DNA of 64,000 nt from Myxococcus landrumus (GCF_017301635.1 NZ_CP071091.1:5406001-5470000), one strand, 5' to 3'; shown: positions 52,201 through 61,846, counted from the stretch's first letter. The notes: generated by a model not told the origin, from the sequence alone. Program-made: numbers and translations.

Positions 52201-52367
52201 ACCGTCACCAACCGCAGCGGCGCGGACTCGGGCTGGTCTCTTGCCAGCTCCGCCAGTTCGCGCAGATCCACCTTCGCGCGGGCCCTGCGCTCCGGGTGGG
52301 TCAAATCCTCGGACAACGCGCGCAGGAGATGAAAGGCCTCTCGAGGTGACGACGGATAGGTCGGCAT
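49287..52367 (-). CDS. Plant-type methionine S-methyltransferase (methyltransferase + two aminotransferase-like domains)
   Basis: 1026 residues. Residues 60-300 are a SAM methyltransferase (VEVGAGSGW 103-111, DLNPHS 129-134, VGCIPQ 175-180) with segments shared with plant MMT: SNYCTLQ 203-209, EDHFGLGLIAR 213-223, QAADTDI 272-278 and EFEFFM 291-296. Residues 380-600 are a degenerate aminotransferase fold, with the MMT-like YGLVKN 545-550. Residues 645-1020 are a second aminotransferase fold keeping SNPTG 779-783, DEIF 808-811 and the Schiff-base Lys849 in GLSKEF. Plant MMT makes S-methylmethionine from methionine and SAM. ATG at 52367 lacks a ribosome site; the start follows MMT homology. Confidence 0.85.
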   Translation of the reverse strand: MPTYPSSPREAFHLLRALSEDLTHPERRARAKVDLRELAELARDQPESAPLRLVTVTVAVGASQERLELFLLPSIFAPESWAYTFLEGLLSVPLDEYAGKRLVEVGAGSGWICIALAKFTRLSQVHGADLNPHSPVVARCNAWLNGDESLVSRLSFGESDLLRGVPAEPGWDFVVGCIPQVLRTEELPEELSQADEQELYDLSNYCTLQNVYEDHFGLGLIARLLDEAPERLSPSGRLLLNLAGRPGRPIIDRMFTRRGFSTRVRVARRVRQAADTDIRPLVALEQRTGREFEFFMEARSPEPLRAATALGWLQAGHAVWHEVAVWEAHLTRPRETLALRQSLRELGIASLQEELDLGAASPEQLGFVAALAKRLASGPLLPYAHEAGDASFRRQLVRYLERYFGLRLGQDELFVAPEREQAVYSLLMATCDVGDEVLVSRNLHPLYARALEKAGVRATVTHTTLEEIRRLLSAFDVKMVLLTVEKGERTNLSVLRDIIAEAGRRGIWVVLDESAFFNITGEVEPLTLFEFLAREPYAPNLVVLYGLVKNAVWPDLELTLLLPVPEPLRADLEVAAEVTYSRISTLAQWFYERTFSDLLSFRISFAEPEPPGPRRSPVSPLPRSSRIRALSGFPAFAPKVFREDDAELVRLDYGENEGPLPQSLVEGLIAAAAAPREDGAQTGLTETVAAYLLETRAARYSPEELVVAPGVWPLIHHFGVALRRRLGRVPRVFVTTPCYGVLPPTFVSAGCQVEQGTLAELLGRRGQGAPDAVVISQPSNPTGVYVAREELVALANYVVEQRCLLVSDEIFGLVNLTSPTAETVHSPVTLEGAVPGVGARTVVLGGLSKEFAAGGLRVGWLASRDRALTAAVREAGPGVLHLVTARAAAYLYAAYVRSPEGQLLYGARHRSLRSFLTKMRRELAEKRELLAQALSADGRSSDSGDAGGLFLAPRMTSWLGRVVDGVRLTPENLPRVVYEHTHVVLNGGPWCSDPERVRAVFSIPQEKLAKACERLKAFGAKVQQGS

Positions 52368-52525
52368 GGCGCGCGGGACTGTCCCGGGCCCACCACCGGG
52401 TGTCAACGCGGACGTGGCGCACGCACGCAACTCTTTGGCGCCGTGGCTCCAATCAAGAATCCGGGCCTCGGCCGTAATAGGGGGGTGTGTTGGGTGGGCA
52501 GTAACGGAAGGGACGGCTGGAAACG

Positions 52526-52993
52526 ATGAAGTCGGTCACGCTCGTGGATAGACCCCGTGGTGGAGAGGGGGCACTGATGGAACTCAGCTTCTGGTCGCCG
52601 GGCAGCTCCGGCATGCAGGGCAGGATGAGCACGGTTCCCATGCGGAGCCGAGTCGTTCGAGACCCCGCGCGGGTTCGTTGGGAGTCACAGCCGTGGCGCC
52701 GTCAGCTTCGCAATCCGGACGGATTCGAGGCGCGGGTGTCGCGCGCTCAACTGGTGGCCATGCTCCTCGCGGAGAACCTGGACGTAGACGCCGAGGTGGC
52801 GCGCTTCGCGGGTGCTTCAGAGGACGCGGAGCACCTCACCATTCTCCAGGTGCTGCGCTTCGCGGACCTGTTGACGCGGCGCATGCATCTGGCCGAGTCG
52901 GATGACCAGATGCTCCAGCTCGCGCACCTGCGCCGCAACACCGAGGACCTGGCGGAGCGAATGATTGAGTGGACCAACCAGGACCGGCTCTAG
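52526..52993 (+). CDS. Hypothetical protein
   Basis: 155 residues, divergent from the methionine methyltransferase gene (158-bp gap). The first 65 residues are Arg/Ser-rich and without clear structure. Residues 66-155 are predicted helical (SRAQLVAMLLAENLDVDAEV, HLTILQVLRFADLLTRRMHL). Third-position GC is consistent with coding. The start is uncertain, with in-frame ATGs also at codons 18, 30, 34 and 39. No family was recognised. Confidence 0.6.
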   Translation: MKSVTLVDRPRGGEGALMELSFWSPGSSGMQGRMSTVPMRSRVVRDPARVRWESQPWRRQLRNPDGFEARVSRAQLVAMLLAENLDVDAEVARFAGASEDAEHLTILQVLRFADLLTRRMHLAESDDQMLQLAHLRRNTEDLAERMIEWTNQDRL

Positions 52994-53324
52994 CGCCGGC
53001 GGTTGACCACTCGACAGTCTCGTCGGGTTCGACACGCCGGGTCGCGAGGGCGGACACACATGGGGGCAGGGGCTCGAAGTCCCCGCGCCCCATGCGCACC
53101 AAGGCCAAGGTGGTGGAGTCGTCGAACCGACAGGGAGGGGGGGACCGGTGGGGTGGCGGTGGGCGGACTGGCTTCGCCTCGCTGCTCCACCGGGGAAGTA
53201 CCGAAGGCGCGAGCGGGCCTCTCATGGAAGGCCCCGCGCCCGTTTCACGAAGACGCGGGGGACACCCCACACGGTGCGCGCGAGCGCCTTGACAGGGGTG
53301 GAGGGGCGCTGCTCTCACGGGGGG
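52994..53324. other. Non-coding stretch before the secreted protein gene
   Basis: About 330 bp with no credible gene on either strand. A TTGACA at 53289-53294 has no matching -10. Nothing else was recognised. Confidence 0.4.
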
Positions 53325-54713
53325 ATGGTCCCCTCGCTCGTTCTCGCCGCCGCGCTGGCGGCCACTCCGGCGCCCCGCGCCGCCGCCTCCGCGCAAACCG
53401 TCGTGCATGTCCCCAAGCTGGATGCGCTGACGGGGCTCACCGCCTTCCTGGAGCGCGCCGGAGCCCATGCGCCGCTGTTGAGGCCCACCGCGTGGCGCGC
53501 GGAGCTGCACCCGTTCCTCACCATCGACCCCACGAAGCCGGAGACCTTGAGCGCGGTCGGCCTGGACCCGACCGGGCCCGCCACGGTGTCGCTGCGCGCG
53601 GATGGCCGCGTGTCCTGCATGCGCGTGACGGACGCCCAGGTGTTCCAGGCCCAGGCGGCCGAGGCCATCACCGCGGCGGGAGGTGAAGCCTTCAAGCCCA
53701 CCACGTCGAAGGGCGTGACGACGGTGAGCGCCGAGCGCTCGGCGGGTGGGGCGATGGGCTACGCGCTGAAGGGCAAGGAGGTCTGCGCATATGGGGCGAC
53801 GGAGGGAGACGGGCCCGCGCTGCTGAAGGAGGCGGTGAAGCTGGTGGGCAAGACGCCCGCACCGGATGCGCGGTTGAGCAAGGTGGCGGGCGTGGCGTTC
53901 ATCGCCACGGGTGGCACGGTGGTGGGACTGGATGGGACGGCGTCTGCGCTGAAGGCGGATGGGACGGCGACGAAGCTGCCGCTGCCTCCGTTCCAGGCCC
54001 AGGGTGCCAGTCCTTATGCCGCCATGAAGCCCGAGGGCCTGCTGTTCTCGCGCGTGGCGGTGGCGCCAGCGGGACTGCCGCAGGCCGTGGCGTCGCTGCG
54101 CTCGAACATCCAGGCGCTGTGCCCCACGTGTCCCAAGGAGCAGGTGCGCACGACGGCGGACGCCGTGACGAAGCAGCTCACGGGGAACATGCTGGTGAAC
54201 ATGAGCAACGTGCAGGTGCGTGGCTCGCTGAAGGCACCCGAGGCACGCTTCTTCGCGGTGAAGCAGGCGCTGGTGGCGGAGGTGAAGGACGCGGCGGCGA
54301 TGAAGACAGCGCTGGCGCCGCTGGGCACGCTGCCGGGGGCGAAGGCGCTGGAGGATGGCTGGGCGTTGACGGTGAAGGGCGGCAGCGTGCTCGTGAAGTT
54401 GAAGGGCAAGAACCTGGTGGTGGGCAACGACGAGGCGGTGACGCGGACGACGATGGCCGCGCTGCCCGAAGCACAGTCGAAGCTCGAGCGCGCGGTGGAC
54501 TTCACGCTGGACCCGAAGCTGCTGGCGCGGGGCCTCTCCCAGGTGTCGCTGACGGATGTGCTGTCGGACGAGCAGCTCGCCGCGATGTTCGCGGTCAGCT
54601 CCGAGCTGGGCCCGCTGCTGTCGCGCAGTGAGCGCATCACCGGCTGGATGGAGAGTGCGCCCGGTGGGGCACATCGCTTCTTCCTCGACTGGACGCTGCC
54701 CGCTTCCCGATAG
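53325..54713 (+). CDS. Secreted protein of unknown function
   Basis: 462 residues. A Sec signal peptide covers about residues 1-23 (MVPSLVLAAALAATPAPRAA). The mature protein is Ala/Lys/Gly-rich, with alternating short strands and helices and only four cysteines (VSCMRV, EVCAYG, LCPTCPKEQ). It resembles the large periplasmic proteins of unknown function common in myxobacteria. ATG at 53325 has only a G-run as ribosome site; upstream in-frame codons would spoil the signal peptide. Confidence 0.78.
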   Translation: MVPSLVLAAALAATPAPRAAASAQTVVHVPKLDALTGLTAFLERAGAHAPLLRPTAWRAELHPFLTIDPTKPETLSAVGLDPTGPATVSLRADGRVSCMRVTDAQVFQAQAAEAITAAGGEAFKPTTSKGVTTVSAERSAGGAMGYALKGKEVCAYGATEGDGPALLKEAVKLVGKTPAPDARLSKVAGVAFIATGGTVVGLDGTASALKADGTATKLPLPPFQAQGASPYAAMKPEGLLFSRVAVAPAGLPQAVASLRSNIQALCPTCPKEQVRTTADAVTKQLTGNMLVNMSNVQVRGSLKAPEARFFAVKQALVAEVKDAAAMKTALAPLGTLPGAKALEDGWALTVKGGSVLVKLKGKNLVVGNDEAVTRTTMAALPEAQSKLERAVDFTLDPKLLARGLSQVSLTDVLSDEQLAAMFAVSSELGPLLSRSERITGWMESAPGGAHRFFLDWTLPASR

Positions 54714-54724
54714 GTATCGCGGCG

Positions 54725-55885
54725 CTACGCGGGACGCTCCTGTCGCCAGCGCCGGGCCTCGCGCTCGGCGCGTTCCTCGCGGGTCTGGAGCAGCGCCATC
54801 CCGCGCTGCACGTCGTCGGCGTCCAGCGTCCCCACCAACCGCTCTTCGATATCGACGACCGCGAGCAACGGCACCGCGCTCTCCACCATGCGCTGAAGCG
54901 CGCGCCAGCCATTCTCATCCATCGACACCACGGGCATCGGGCGCATCACCTCACGCGTCGTCCGCAGCACCCGCTCCGCATCCGGCACGCGGCGCACGTC
55001 CTCCACCCCCACCCATCCCAGCGGCCGCCCCTCCTCCGTCACTGGCAGCGCCACGCGCCGCTCACGACGCAGGTCCCACAGCGCCTGCTCCAGCGACGCC
55101 CCCGACTCCACCCCCACCGCTCGCGGCGTCATCAACTCCGCCACCTTCACCCGCTCCAGCACCGCCTTCATCCGCGCCTGCCGCGCCTCCCCTTCCGCGC
55201 CCATGTAGATGAAGAACGCAATCACCAGCAGGAAGGGGTTGAGCGTCGCCATTCCCCACACGGCGAACAACACCGCGAAGCCTCGGCCCACCAGCGACGC
55301 CACCCGCGTCGCGCGCACGGCCCCCAGCTTCCCCACCAGCAGCGCCCGCAGAATCCGCCCCCCATCCATCGGGAACGCCGGCAGCAGGTTGAACAAGCCC
55401 AGGAAGAGGTTGAGGCCCGCCAGGTAGAAACACGCGAACTGGAGATGAAATGAGCGCGTGCCCGCGACAGCCATCGCCATGAGCCCGAAGAGCCCCGCCA
55501 ACGCCAGGCTCGCCAGCGGCCCCACCAGCGCCATCAGCGCCTCATCCCGAGGCCGGGGCGGCGGCTCCGACAGCTCCGACACACCGCCCACCATCATCAG
55601 CGTAATCGACCGCACCTTCCCGCCCCGGCTCAGCGCGTACAGCGTGTGCGCCAGCTCGTGGATGAGAATCGACACGAACAGCGCCACCGCCACGCCCAGC
55701 CCCCACAGCACGGGGACCACCCCCGTCACCTGCGCGGTGGGAACGTTCGCCACCTCCGCCGCCCTCCGGAACGCGCCGCTGAAGAGATACGCCAGCAGCG
55801 GCAATACCAGCAGCAGCGAAACATGCACCCGGATGGGAATGCCGCGCAGCGAGCCCACCTTCCACGCACCTCGCGTCTCGCGCAT
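54725..55885 (-). CDS. Site-2 protease family (M50) peptidase with CBS domain pair
   Basis: 386 residues. ATG at 55885 has GGGAGG five bases upstream. The zinc motif HELAH sits in SILIHELAHTLYALSRGG and the third ligand in NLLPAFPMDGGRIL, both inside membrane helices. The last 150 residues carry two CBS motifs (VAELMTPRAVGVESGASL and EVMRPMPVVSMDENG), which bind adenosyl ligands in other proteins. This is the FtsH-independent S2P group with cytoplasmic CBS control. The protein substrate is unknown. Confidence 0.94.
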   Translation of the reverse strand: MRETRGAWKVGSLRGIPIRVHVSLLLVLPLLAYLFSGAFRRAAEVANVPTAQVTGVVPVLWGLGVAVALFVSILIHELAHTLYALSRGGKVRSITLMMVGGVSELSEPPPRPRDEALMALVGPLASLALAGLFGLMAMAVAGTRSFHLQFACFYLAGLNLFLGLFNLLPAFPMDGGRILRALLVGKLGAVRATRVASLVGRGFAVLFAVWGMATLNPFLLVIAFFIYMGAEGEARQARMKAVLERVKVAELMTPRAVGVESGASLEQALWDLRRERRVALPVTEEGRPLGWVGVEDVRRVPDAERVLRTTREVMRPMPVVSMDENGWRALQRMVESAVPLLAVVDIEERLVGTLDADDVQRGMALLQTREERAEREARRWRQERPA

Positions 55886-56062
55886 CGTCGCCTCCCGCCT
55901 CACGTCAACCTCCGTCCCACCTCCCCCGGGTGCACGGTGCCAGGGTCGACGCGTTCGTCCGCCCGGCTCCTGAGTGTCCGCTCCCGAGCCATCCAGCTGT
56001 CCACCCCCGAGCACCCCGCCGCTCCGCCACGCGCGCCCCGCCCTTGCGCGGCTACCGTACCC

Positions 56063-56081
56063 CCGGCCGGTCACCGGCCGG
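56063..56081. promoter_or_regulatory. 19-bp palindrome in the leader of the Coq4-like gene
   Basis: CCGGCCGGT-C-ACCGGCCGG, perfect except for the central base, 22 bases upstream of the ATG at 56104. It could be an operator for a dimeric regulator or an RNA hairpin near the ribosome site CCGGAGG. Confidence 0.45.
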
Positions 56082-56103
56082 TTCCCCCTCTACCGGAGGC
56101 CCC

Positions 56104-56814
56104 ATGCGTACCCCGTTCAGCTACGTCCGCGAGGCCTGGAAGGTGGCCCGCGCGCTGCGGGACCCCTACCGTCTCCAGGACATCCTCGATGTGGCCCGCT
56201 TGCTGGCGCCCCCCTCCACCATGCGCAAGCTGGTGGACCGGCTGATGCAATCGCCCACCACCGCCCAGGCCTTCGTGGAGCGGCCCCGCGTGGGGAAGCT
56301 GGCGCTCGACACGCTCCAGGCGTTGCCAGAGGGGACCCTCGGCCGCGCGTTCGCCGACCACCTGAAGGACAACGGCCTGGACCCCTCCAAGCTCCCCAAC
56401 CTCCAGGCCCACACGCACGAGGACTACGTCCGGGCCCACCTGCTGGAGTCCCATGACATCTGGCACGTGCTCACCGGCTTCCGCTCCGACGTGGCCGGGG
56501 AGTTGGGCATCCAGGCCTTCAGCCTGGCCCAGGTCGGCAGTCCCTTCGCGCTGGGCATCCTCGCCGGAGGCCTGACGAACACCCTGCTCTACGCCTTCCC
56601 CGAGCGCGACGTGCGCATGCAGGCCATCACCCGAGGCTGGGTGCTGGGACACATGGCCCTGCCCGTGTTCGGCGCCCCGTGGCGAGACATGTGGGAACAC
56701 CCCCTGGCGGAGGTCCGCCAGCGCTTCGGCCTGGACCTGGACGCGGTGGACGCCGTGCTCCCGGCACTCGCGCCCCCGGTGCGAACGCACGCCGCTCGCC
56801 GCGTCGCGGCGTGA
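56104..56814 (+). CDS. Coq4 family protein
   Basis: 236 residues. The metal motif HDxxH-x11-E is intact: His117, Asp118, His121 and Glu133 in [11 protein letters not shown] and the following residues. Coq4 in eukaryotes organises ubiquinone synthesis and has been linked to C1 decarboxylation/hydroxylation of the quinone ring. Myxobacteria normally use menaquinone, so the ring substrate here is unclear. It is followed 50 bp on by the propionyl-CoA carboxylase beta gene. Confidence 0.9.
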   Translation: MRTPFSYVREAWKVARALRDPYRLQDILDVARLLAPPSTMRKLVDRLMQSPTTAQAFVERPRVGKLALDTLQALPEGTLGRAFADHLKDNGLDPSKLPNLQAHTHEDYVRAHLLESHDIWHVLTGFRSDVAGELGIQAFSLAQVGSPFALGILAGGLTNTLLYAFPERDVRMQAITRGWVLGHMALPVFGAPWRDMWEHPLAEVRQRFGLDLDAVDAVLPALAPPVRTHAARRVAA

Positions 56815-56850
56815 CTCAAGCCGGACAGCGCGCGGGCGCCCCAATCATGC

Positions 56851-56864
56851 TAGACGGGCGCCCC
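56851..56864 (+). promoter_or_regulatory. TAGACGGGCGCCCC element abutting the carboxylase beta start
   Basis: TAGACG at -14 to -9 relative to the ATG fits a -10 box for a leaderless or very short-leader transcript. The same 13 bases precede the biotin carboxylase gene at 59284. No ribosome site is present. Confidence 0.45.
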
Positions 56865-58427
<1,563 letters not shown>

Positions 58428-58484
58428 TCGTCGGACCTCATTCGTTCGACACCGCACTCCCCGGGCTGGAGGGCGGGCAGGCTC

Positions 58485-58520
58485 GCGCCGCACGGGAAAT
58501 TCTCGTGCGGCGCGCGGGCT
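58485..58520 (+). terminator. Hairpin after the carboxylase beta gene
   Basis: Perfect 10-bp arms GCGCCGCACG / CGTGCGGCGC with an AT-containing 9-nt loop, followed by GCGGGCTTTCT. It separates pccB from the next gene. Confidence 0.65.
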
Positions 58521-58547
58521 TTCTGGGGACCAGGAAAGGAACCCCTC

Positions 58548-59156
58548 TTGCCCCACCGCCGACTTCTCCTGTTCATCGCCGACGTCGAAGGAAACCTCAC
58601 CGCCGTGCGCCAGACGCTCCAGCGCGTCTGCGAGTCCGCGGCGCTGCCCACGCCCGAGGTGAAGTGGGTGGAATCTCCCCCGGAGGGCCTGAGTGACGGG
58701 GGCTGGCACGCCGCCGAGCTCGCCCTGCCCCCCGCGCCCGGGCGCAAGTCCCGCAAGTCCCAGCAGCCCTTCCTGGAGGAGCAGCTCGACGCGATGACGC
58801 AGGCGCTCGCGCAGGACTTCCAGGAGCGTGCGCTGGGGGTCTTCGTGGACCGGGAGCACAGCTACGCGCGCACGTGCACCAGCGGCCCGGGCAAGCCCGC
58901 CAAGGCCGTGGAGGGAGAGGTGCTGGACGTCGTGCGCCAGGCCGCTCGGTGGCTGGACGTGGAGACGGGCTTGCTGGCCCGGATGCTGGGCGGCGGCGAC
59001 ACCGCGCGCAATCTCCTGGCCGCGGCGGTGGACTTCGGTGGCGAGGCGGGAGCCCCCGCGCGCCCGCCCGAGCCGGACGAGGATGACCGCTTCGTGGAGG
59101 CCAAGCTCGCGCAGGCCCGGGTGTACATGCAGCAGTACTTGAGCGCGCGGAAGTAG
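58548..59156 (+). CDS. Hypothetical protein within the carboxylase locus
   Basis: 202 residues from TTG at 58548, preceded by AGGAAAGGA with 7-base spacing. There is no signal peptide or membrane helix. The N-terminal half is alpha/beta-like (RRLLLFIADVEGNLTAVRQT) and the rest is helical with a charged end. It sits between the beta subunit and biotin carboxylase genes in the same direction, which hints at a link to the carboxylase, but no family was recognised. Confidence 0.75.
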   Translation: MPHRRLLLFIADVEGNLTAVRQTLQRVCESAALPTPEVKWVESPPEGLSDGGWHAAELALPPAPGRKSRKSQQPFLEEQLDAMTQALAQDFQERALGVFVDREHSYARTCTSGPGKPAKAVEGEVLDVVRQAARWLDVETGLLARMLGGGDTARNLLAAAVDFGGEAGAPARPPEPDEDDRFVEAKLAQARVYMQQYLSARK

Positions 59157-59270
59157 GGCGCGCGGCGCGGCAACCTCCTCCCGCCGGGGACGCCCGAAAG
59201 AGGCGCCAGCGTTCCCGGTGAAGGCGTGGGGCCCCTCGTATCAACCCAGGCAAACCGGTGCGGCCCGTGG

Positions 59271-59283
59271 TAGACGGGCGCCC
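59271..59283 (+). promoter_or_regulatory. TAGACGGGCGCCC element abutting the biotin carboxylase start
   Basis: Identical 13 bases to those before pccB, ending directly at the ATG. TAGACG could be a -10 box for leaderless transcription. A shared regulator site is the alternative. Confidence 0.45.
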
Positions 59284-60810
59284 ATGCCCAAGATCCGCAA
59301 AGTGCTCGTCGCCAACCGCGGCGAGATCGCCATCCGGGTGATGCGCACCTGCAAGGAGCTCGGCATCGCCACCGTGGCGGTGTACTCGGAGGCGGACCGC
59401 TCCGCGCTGCATGTCCGCACCGCGGACCAGGCCTACTTCGTGGGGCCGCCTCCGTCCCGCGAGAGCTACCTGGTCCAGGAACGCATCCTCGAAGCCGCCA
59501 AGAAGTCCGGCGCGGATGCCATCCACCCCGGCTACGGCTTCCTCTCCGAGAACGCCTCCTTCGTGCGCGCGTGCGAAGCCGCCGGCATCACCTTCATCGG
59601 CCCGCCCGCCTCCGCCATGGACGCCATGGGCGAGAAGACCCGCGCGCGCGCCAACATGATTAAAGCCGGCGTGCCCGTCGTCCCCGGCACCACCGAGCCC
59701 ATCGCCACCGAGGCCGAGGCCCGCGACTACGCCCAGAAGATTGGCTTCCCCATCATGCTCAAGGCCGCGGGCGGCGGCGGCGGCAAGGGCATGCGCCGCG
59801 TCGAAGGGCTCGCCGACTTCGAGTCCGCCTGGCGCTCCGCCAAGAGCGAGGCGCTCAACGCCTTCGGCAACGACGCCGTCTACATCGAGAAGTATCTCGA
59901 GAAGCCGCACCACGTTGAGATTCAGGTGTTCGCCGACACGCACGGCAACGTCATCCACCTGAACGAGCGCGAGTGCTCCGCGCAGCGCCGCCACCAGAAG
60001 GTGGTGGAGGAGACGCCCAGCCCCATCCTCACGCCGGAGTTGCGCGCGAAGATGGGCGAGGTCGCCGTGAAGGCGGCCAAGGCCGTCAACTACGTGGGCG
60101 CGGGCACGGTGGAGTTCCTGGTCGACGTGCACCGCAACTTCTACTTCCTGGAGATGAACACCCGCCTCCAGGTGGAGCACCCGGTGACGGAGTGGGTGAC
60201 GGGCCTGGACCTGGTCGCCCTGCAAATCAAGGTCGCCGAGGGCGAGAAGCTCCCGCTGCTCCAGGCGCCCACGCCCAACGGCCACTCCATCGAAGTGCGC
60301 GTGTACGCGGAGGACCCGTCGCGCAACTTCATGCCCAGCCCCGGCAAGATTACCTACCTGCGCGTGCCGGGCGGCCCCAACGTGCGCGACGACTCGGGCG
60401 TGTTCCCCGGGTACACGGTGCCCAACTTCTACGACCCGATGATCTCCAAGCTGTCCGTGTGGGCTCCCACGCGGCAGGAGGCGATTGCCCGGGCCCAGCG
60501 CGCGCTGGGTGAGTACGTGGTGAAGGGCATCACCACCAACATCCGCTACCTGAAGGCGATTCTCGCCCACCCGGAGTTCGTCGGTGGCGACTACGACACG
60601 GGCTTCCTCGGCCGCGAGCACACCCCGCTGCAAGGCGTGGAGGACCCGAAGCTGACGGACATGGCGCTGCTGGCGGGCGCTGTCTACGCGTACCAGCGCG
60701 ACGCGAAGCGCGCGAAGACGCTGCCAGGAGCCAAGGCCGGCGCGTCCGACGCGGCGAACCAGGGCCGCATCAGCCCGTGGCGCCTGGCGCTGCGCTCGCG
60801 CCGCCGCTAA
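59284..60810 (+). CDS. Biotin carboxylase subunit of the acyl-CoA carboxylase
   Basis: 508 residues. The opening KVLVANRGEIAIRVMRT, the ATP-grasp loop KAAGGGGGKGMR, ERECSAQRRHQK and EMNTRLQVEHPVTE are all standard for biotin carboxylase. The C-terminus runs about 50 residues past the usual AccC end and has no biotin domain. ATP-dependent carboxylation of biotin on the 60835 protein is the expected reaction. It lies 24 bp upstream of that gene. Confidence 0.95.
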   Translation: MPKIRKVLVANRGEIAIRVMRTCKELGIATVAVYSEADRSALHVRTADQAYFVGPPPSRESYLVQERILEAAKKSGADAIHPGYGFLSENASFVRACEAAGITFIGPPASAMDAMGEKTRARANMIKAGVPVVPGTTEPIATEAEARDYAQKIGFPIMLKAAGGGGGKGMRRVEGLADFESAWRSAKSEALNAFGNDAVYIEKYLEKPHHVEIQVFADTHGNVIHLNERECSAQRRHQKVVEETPSPILTPELRAKMGEVAVKAAKAVNYVGAGTVEFLVDVHRNFYFLEMNTRLQVEHPVTEWVTGLDLVALQIKVAEGEKLPLLQAPTPNGHSIEVRVYAEDPSRNFMPSPGKITYLRVPGGPNVRDDSGVFPGYTVPNFYDPMISKLSVWAPTRQEAIARAQRALGEYVVKGITTNIRYLKAILAHPEFVGGDYDTGFLGREHTPLQGVEDPKLTDMALLAGAVYAYQRDAKRAKTLPGAKAGASDAANQGRISPWRLALRSRRR

Positions 60811-60834
60811 CCCCCGCAAGCCCACGAGACTTCC

Positions 60835-61344
60835 ATGCGCTATTTCACGAAGCAGCAGGGACAGAAGGAAGCGGTGCCGGTGGACCTGGAGCCCTTGGGC
60901 GGCGACAGGTTCAAGCTGACCGTCAACGGCGTCACCTACCAGGTGGACGCGCTGGCGCTCGAGCACGGCACCATGAGCATGCTGGTGGACGGCCAGTCCT
61001 ACAGCGCCGAGTTCGAGGAGAACGGCGACGAGGTCGGCGTGCTCCTGCGCGGCCAGGTGAACCGCTTCGACGTCGCGGACGAGCGCCGGCTGCGGCTGCG
61101 CGCGGGCACCGCCGCCTTCAGCGTGGAGGGCAAGCAGCTCATCACCGCGCCCATGCCCGGCAAGGTGGTGAAGGTGCTGGTGAAGGTCGGCGACGAGGTG
61201 AAGGAGGGCCAGGGCCTCGTCGTGGTGGAAGCCATGAAGATGGAGAACGAGCTCAAGAGCCCCAAGGCGGGCAAGGTGACCGAGCTGTTCGCCAAGGAAG
61301 GCACCGCCGTCGAGAACAACGCGAAGCTCGTCGTCGTCGAGTAG
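60835..61344 (+). CDS. Biotin carboxyl carrier subunit
   Basis: 169 residues. The C-terminal 70 residues are a biotinyl domain, with the modified Lys in VEAMKMENE and the flanking MPGKVVKVLVKVGDEV. The N-terminal 95 residues are a beta-rich domain like the BT or linker region of longer biotin carboxylase alpha chains. The alpha chain of propionyl-CoA carboxylase is thus split into two genes here. Confidence 0.95.
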   Translation: MRYFTKQQGQKEAVPVDLEPLGGDRFKLTVNGVTYQVDALALEHGTMSMLVDGQSYSAEFEENGDEVGVLLRGQVNRFDVADERRLRLRAGTAAFSVEGKQLITAPMPGKVVKVLVKVGDEVKEGQGLVVVEAMKMENELKSPKAGKVTELFAKEGTAVENNAKLVVVE

Positions 61345-61354
61345 CACTTGGCCC

Positions 61355-61385
61355 CCCGGCGGCGCGCTCACCCCGCGCCACCGGG
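61355..61385 (+). terminator. Hairpin after the carboxylase operon
   Basis: CCCGG-c-GGCGCG pairs with CGCGCC-a-CCGGG around a 7-nt loop, ten bases past the carrier gene stop. There is no T-run. Confidence 0.55.
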
Positions 61386-61511
61386 CCGCCCGGACGACCA
61401 CCCGGGAGCACATCCCGCACGCGGGAATCTCCTGACGTGGCTCCCATGGAGATTGTCACTCCGATACCATTGCGCCCCTCGAACCCGAGCTGTCTCACCG
61501 AGGAGCACGCC

Positions 61512-61793
61512 ATGCGGAGCTGGACGATGAAGTCTCTGTGGGTAGCGGGTACGTTGTTGCTGGCGGCCTGTGGCGGAGCCGAAGCCCCCGAGGACACCGC
61601 CCCGCTGGGCGAGTCCCAGTCTGCCCTGGAGTACGACGAGAGCATCCACTGTCTGGTCTCGTCGTCCATGGTCCAGTGCCCCGGCGGCGTGTACGCCTAC
61701 GCTCAATGGAGCGATACGATGGGCTCCTGGTACATCGAGCGCGACGCCTGTGGCAGCCAGTACTATCCCCTCCTCTGCGCCCTCGCCCGCTAA
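61512..61793 (+). CDS. Small lipoprotein
   Basis: 93 residues. ATG at 61512 has GAGGAG upstream. The lipobox LLAAC gives Cys20. It is followed by GGAEAPEDTAPLGESQSAL, a spacer of the same style as in the lipoprotein at 22230. The mature part is short, with three or four cysteines (IHCLVSS, VQCPGG, DACGSQ, LLCALAR). Function is unknown. Confidence 0.8.
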   Translation: MRSWTMKSLWVAGTLLLAACGGAEAPEDTAPLGESQSALEYDESIHCLVSSSMVQCPGGVYAYAQWSDTMGSWYIERDACGSQYYPLLCALAR

Positions 61794-61846
61794 GGGGCTC
61801 CGCGTACTCCACGTACGCACCACGCTCCCGCACGCGGTCCTAGTTT

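Noticed and set aside
53289-53294. TTGACA as a promoter for the secreted protein gene
   Set aside because: No -10-like hexamer occurs at a suitable distance in the GC-rich sequence before the ATG at 53325.
58597-61413. 938-codon minus-strand frame opposite the biotin carboxylase genes
   Set aside because: Covers several convincing plus-strand genes and its product is low-complexity His/Arg/Val sequence; an antisense artefact.
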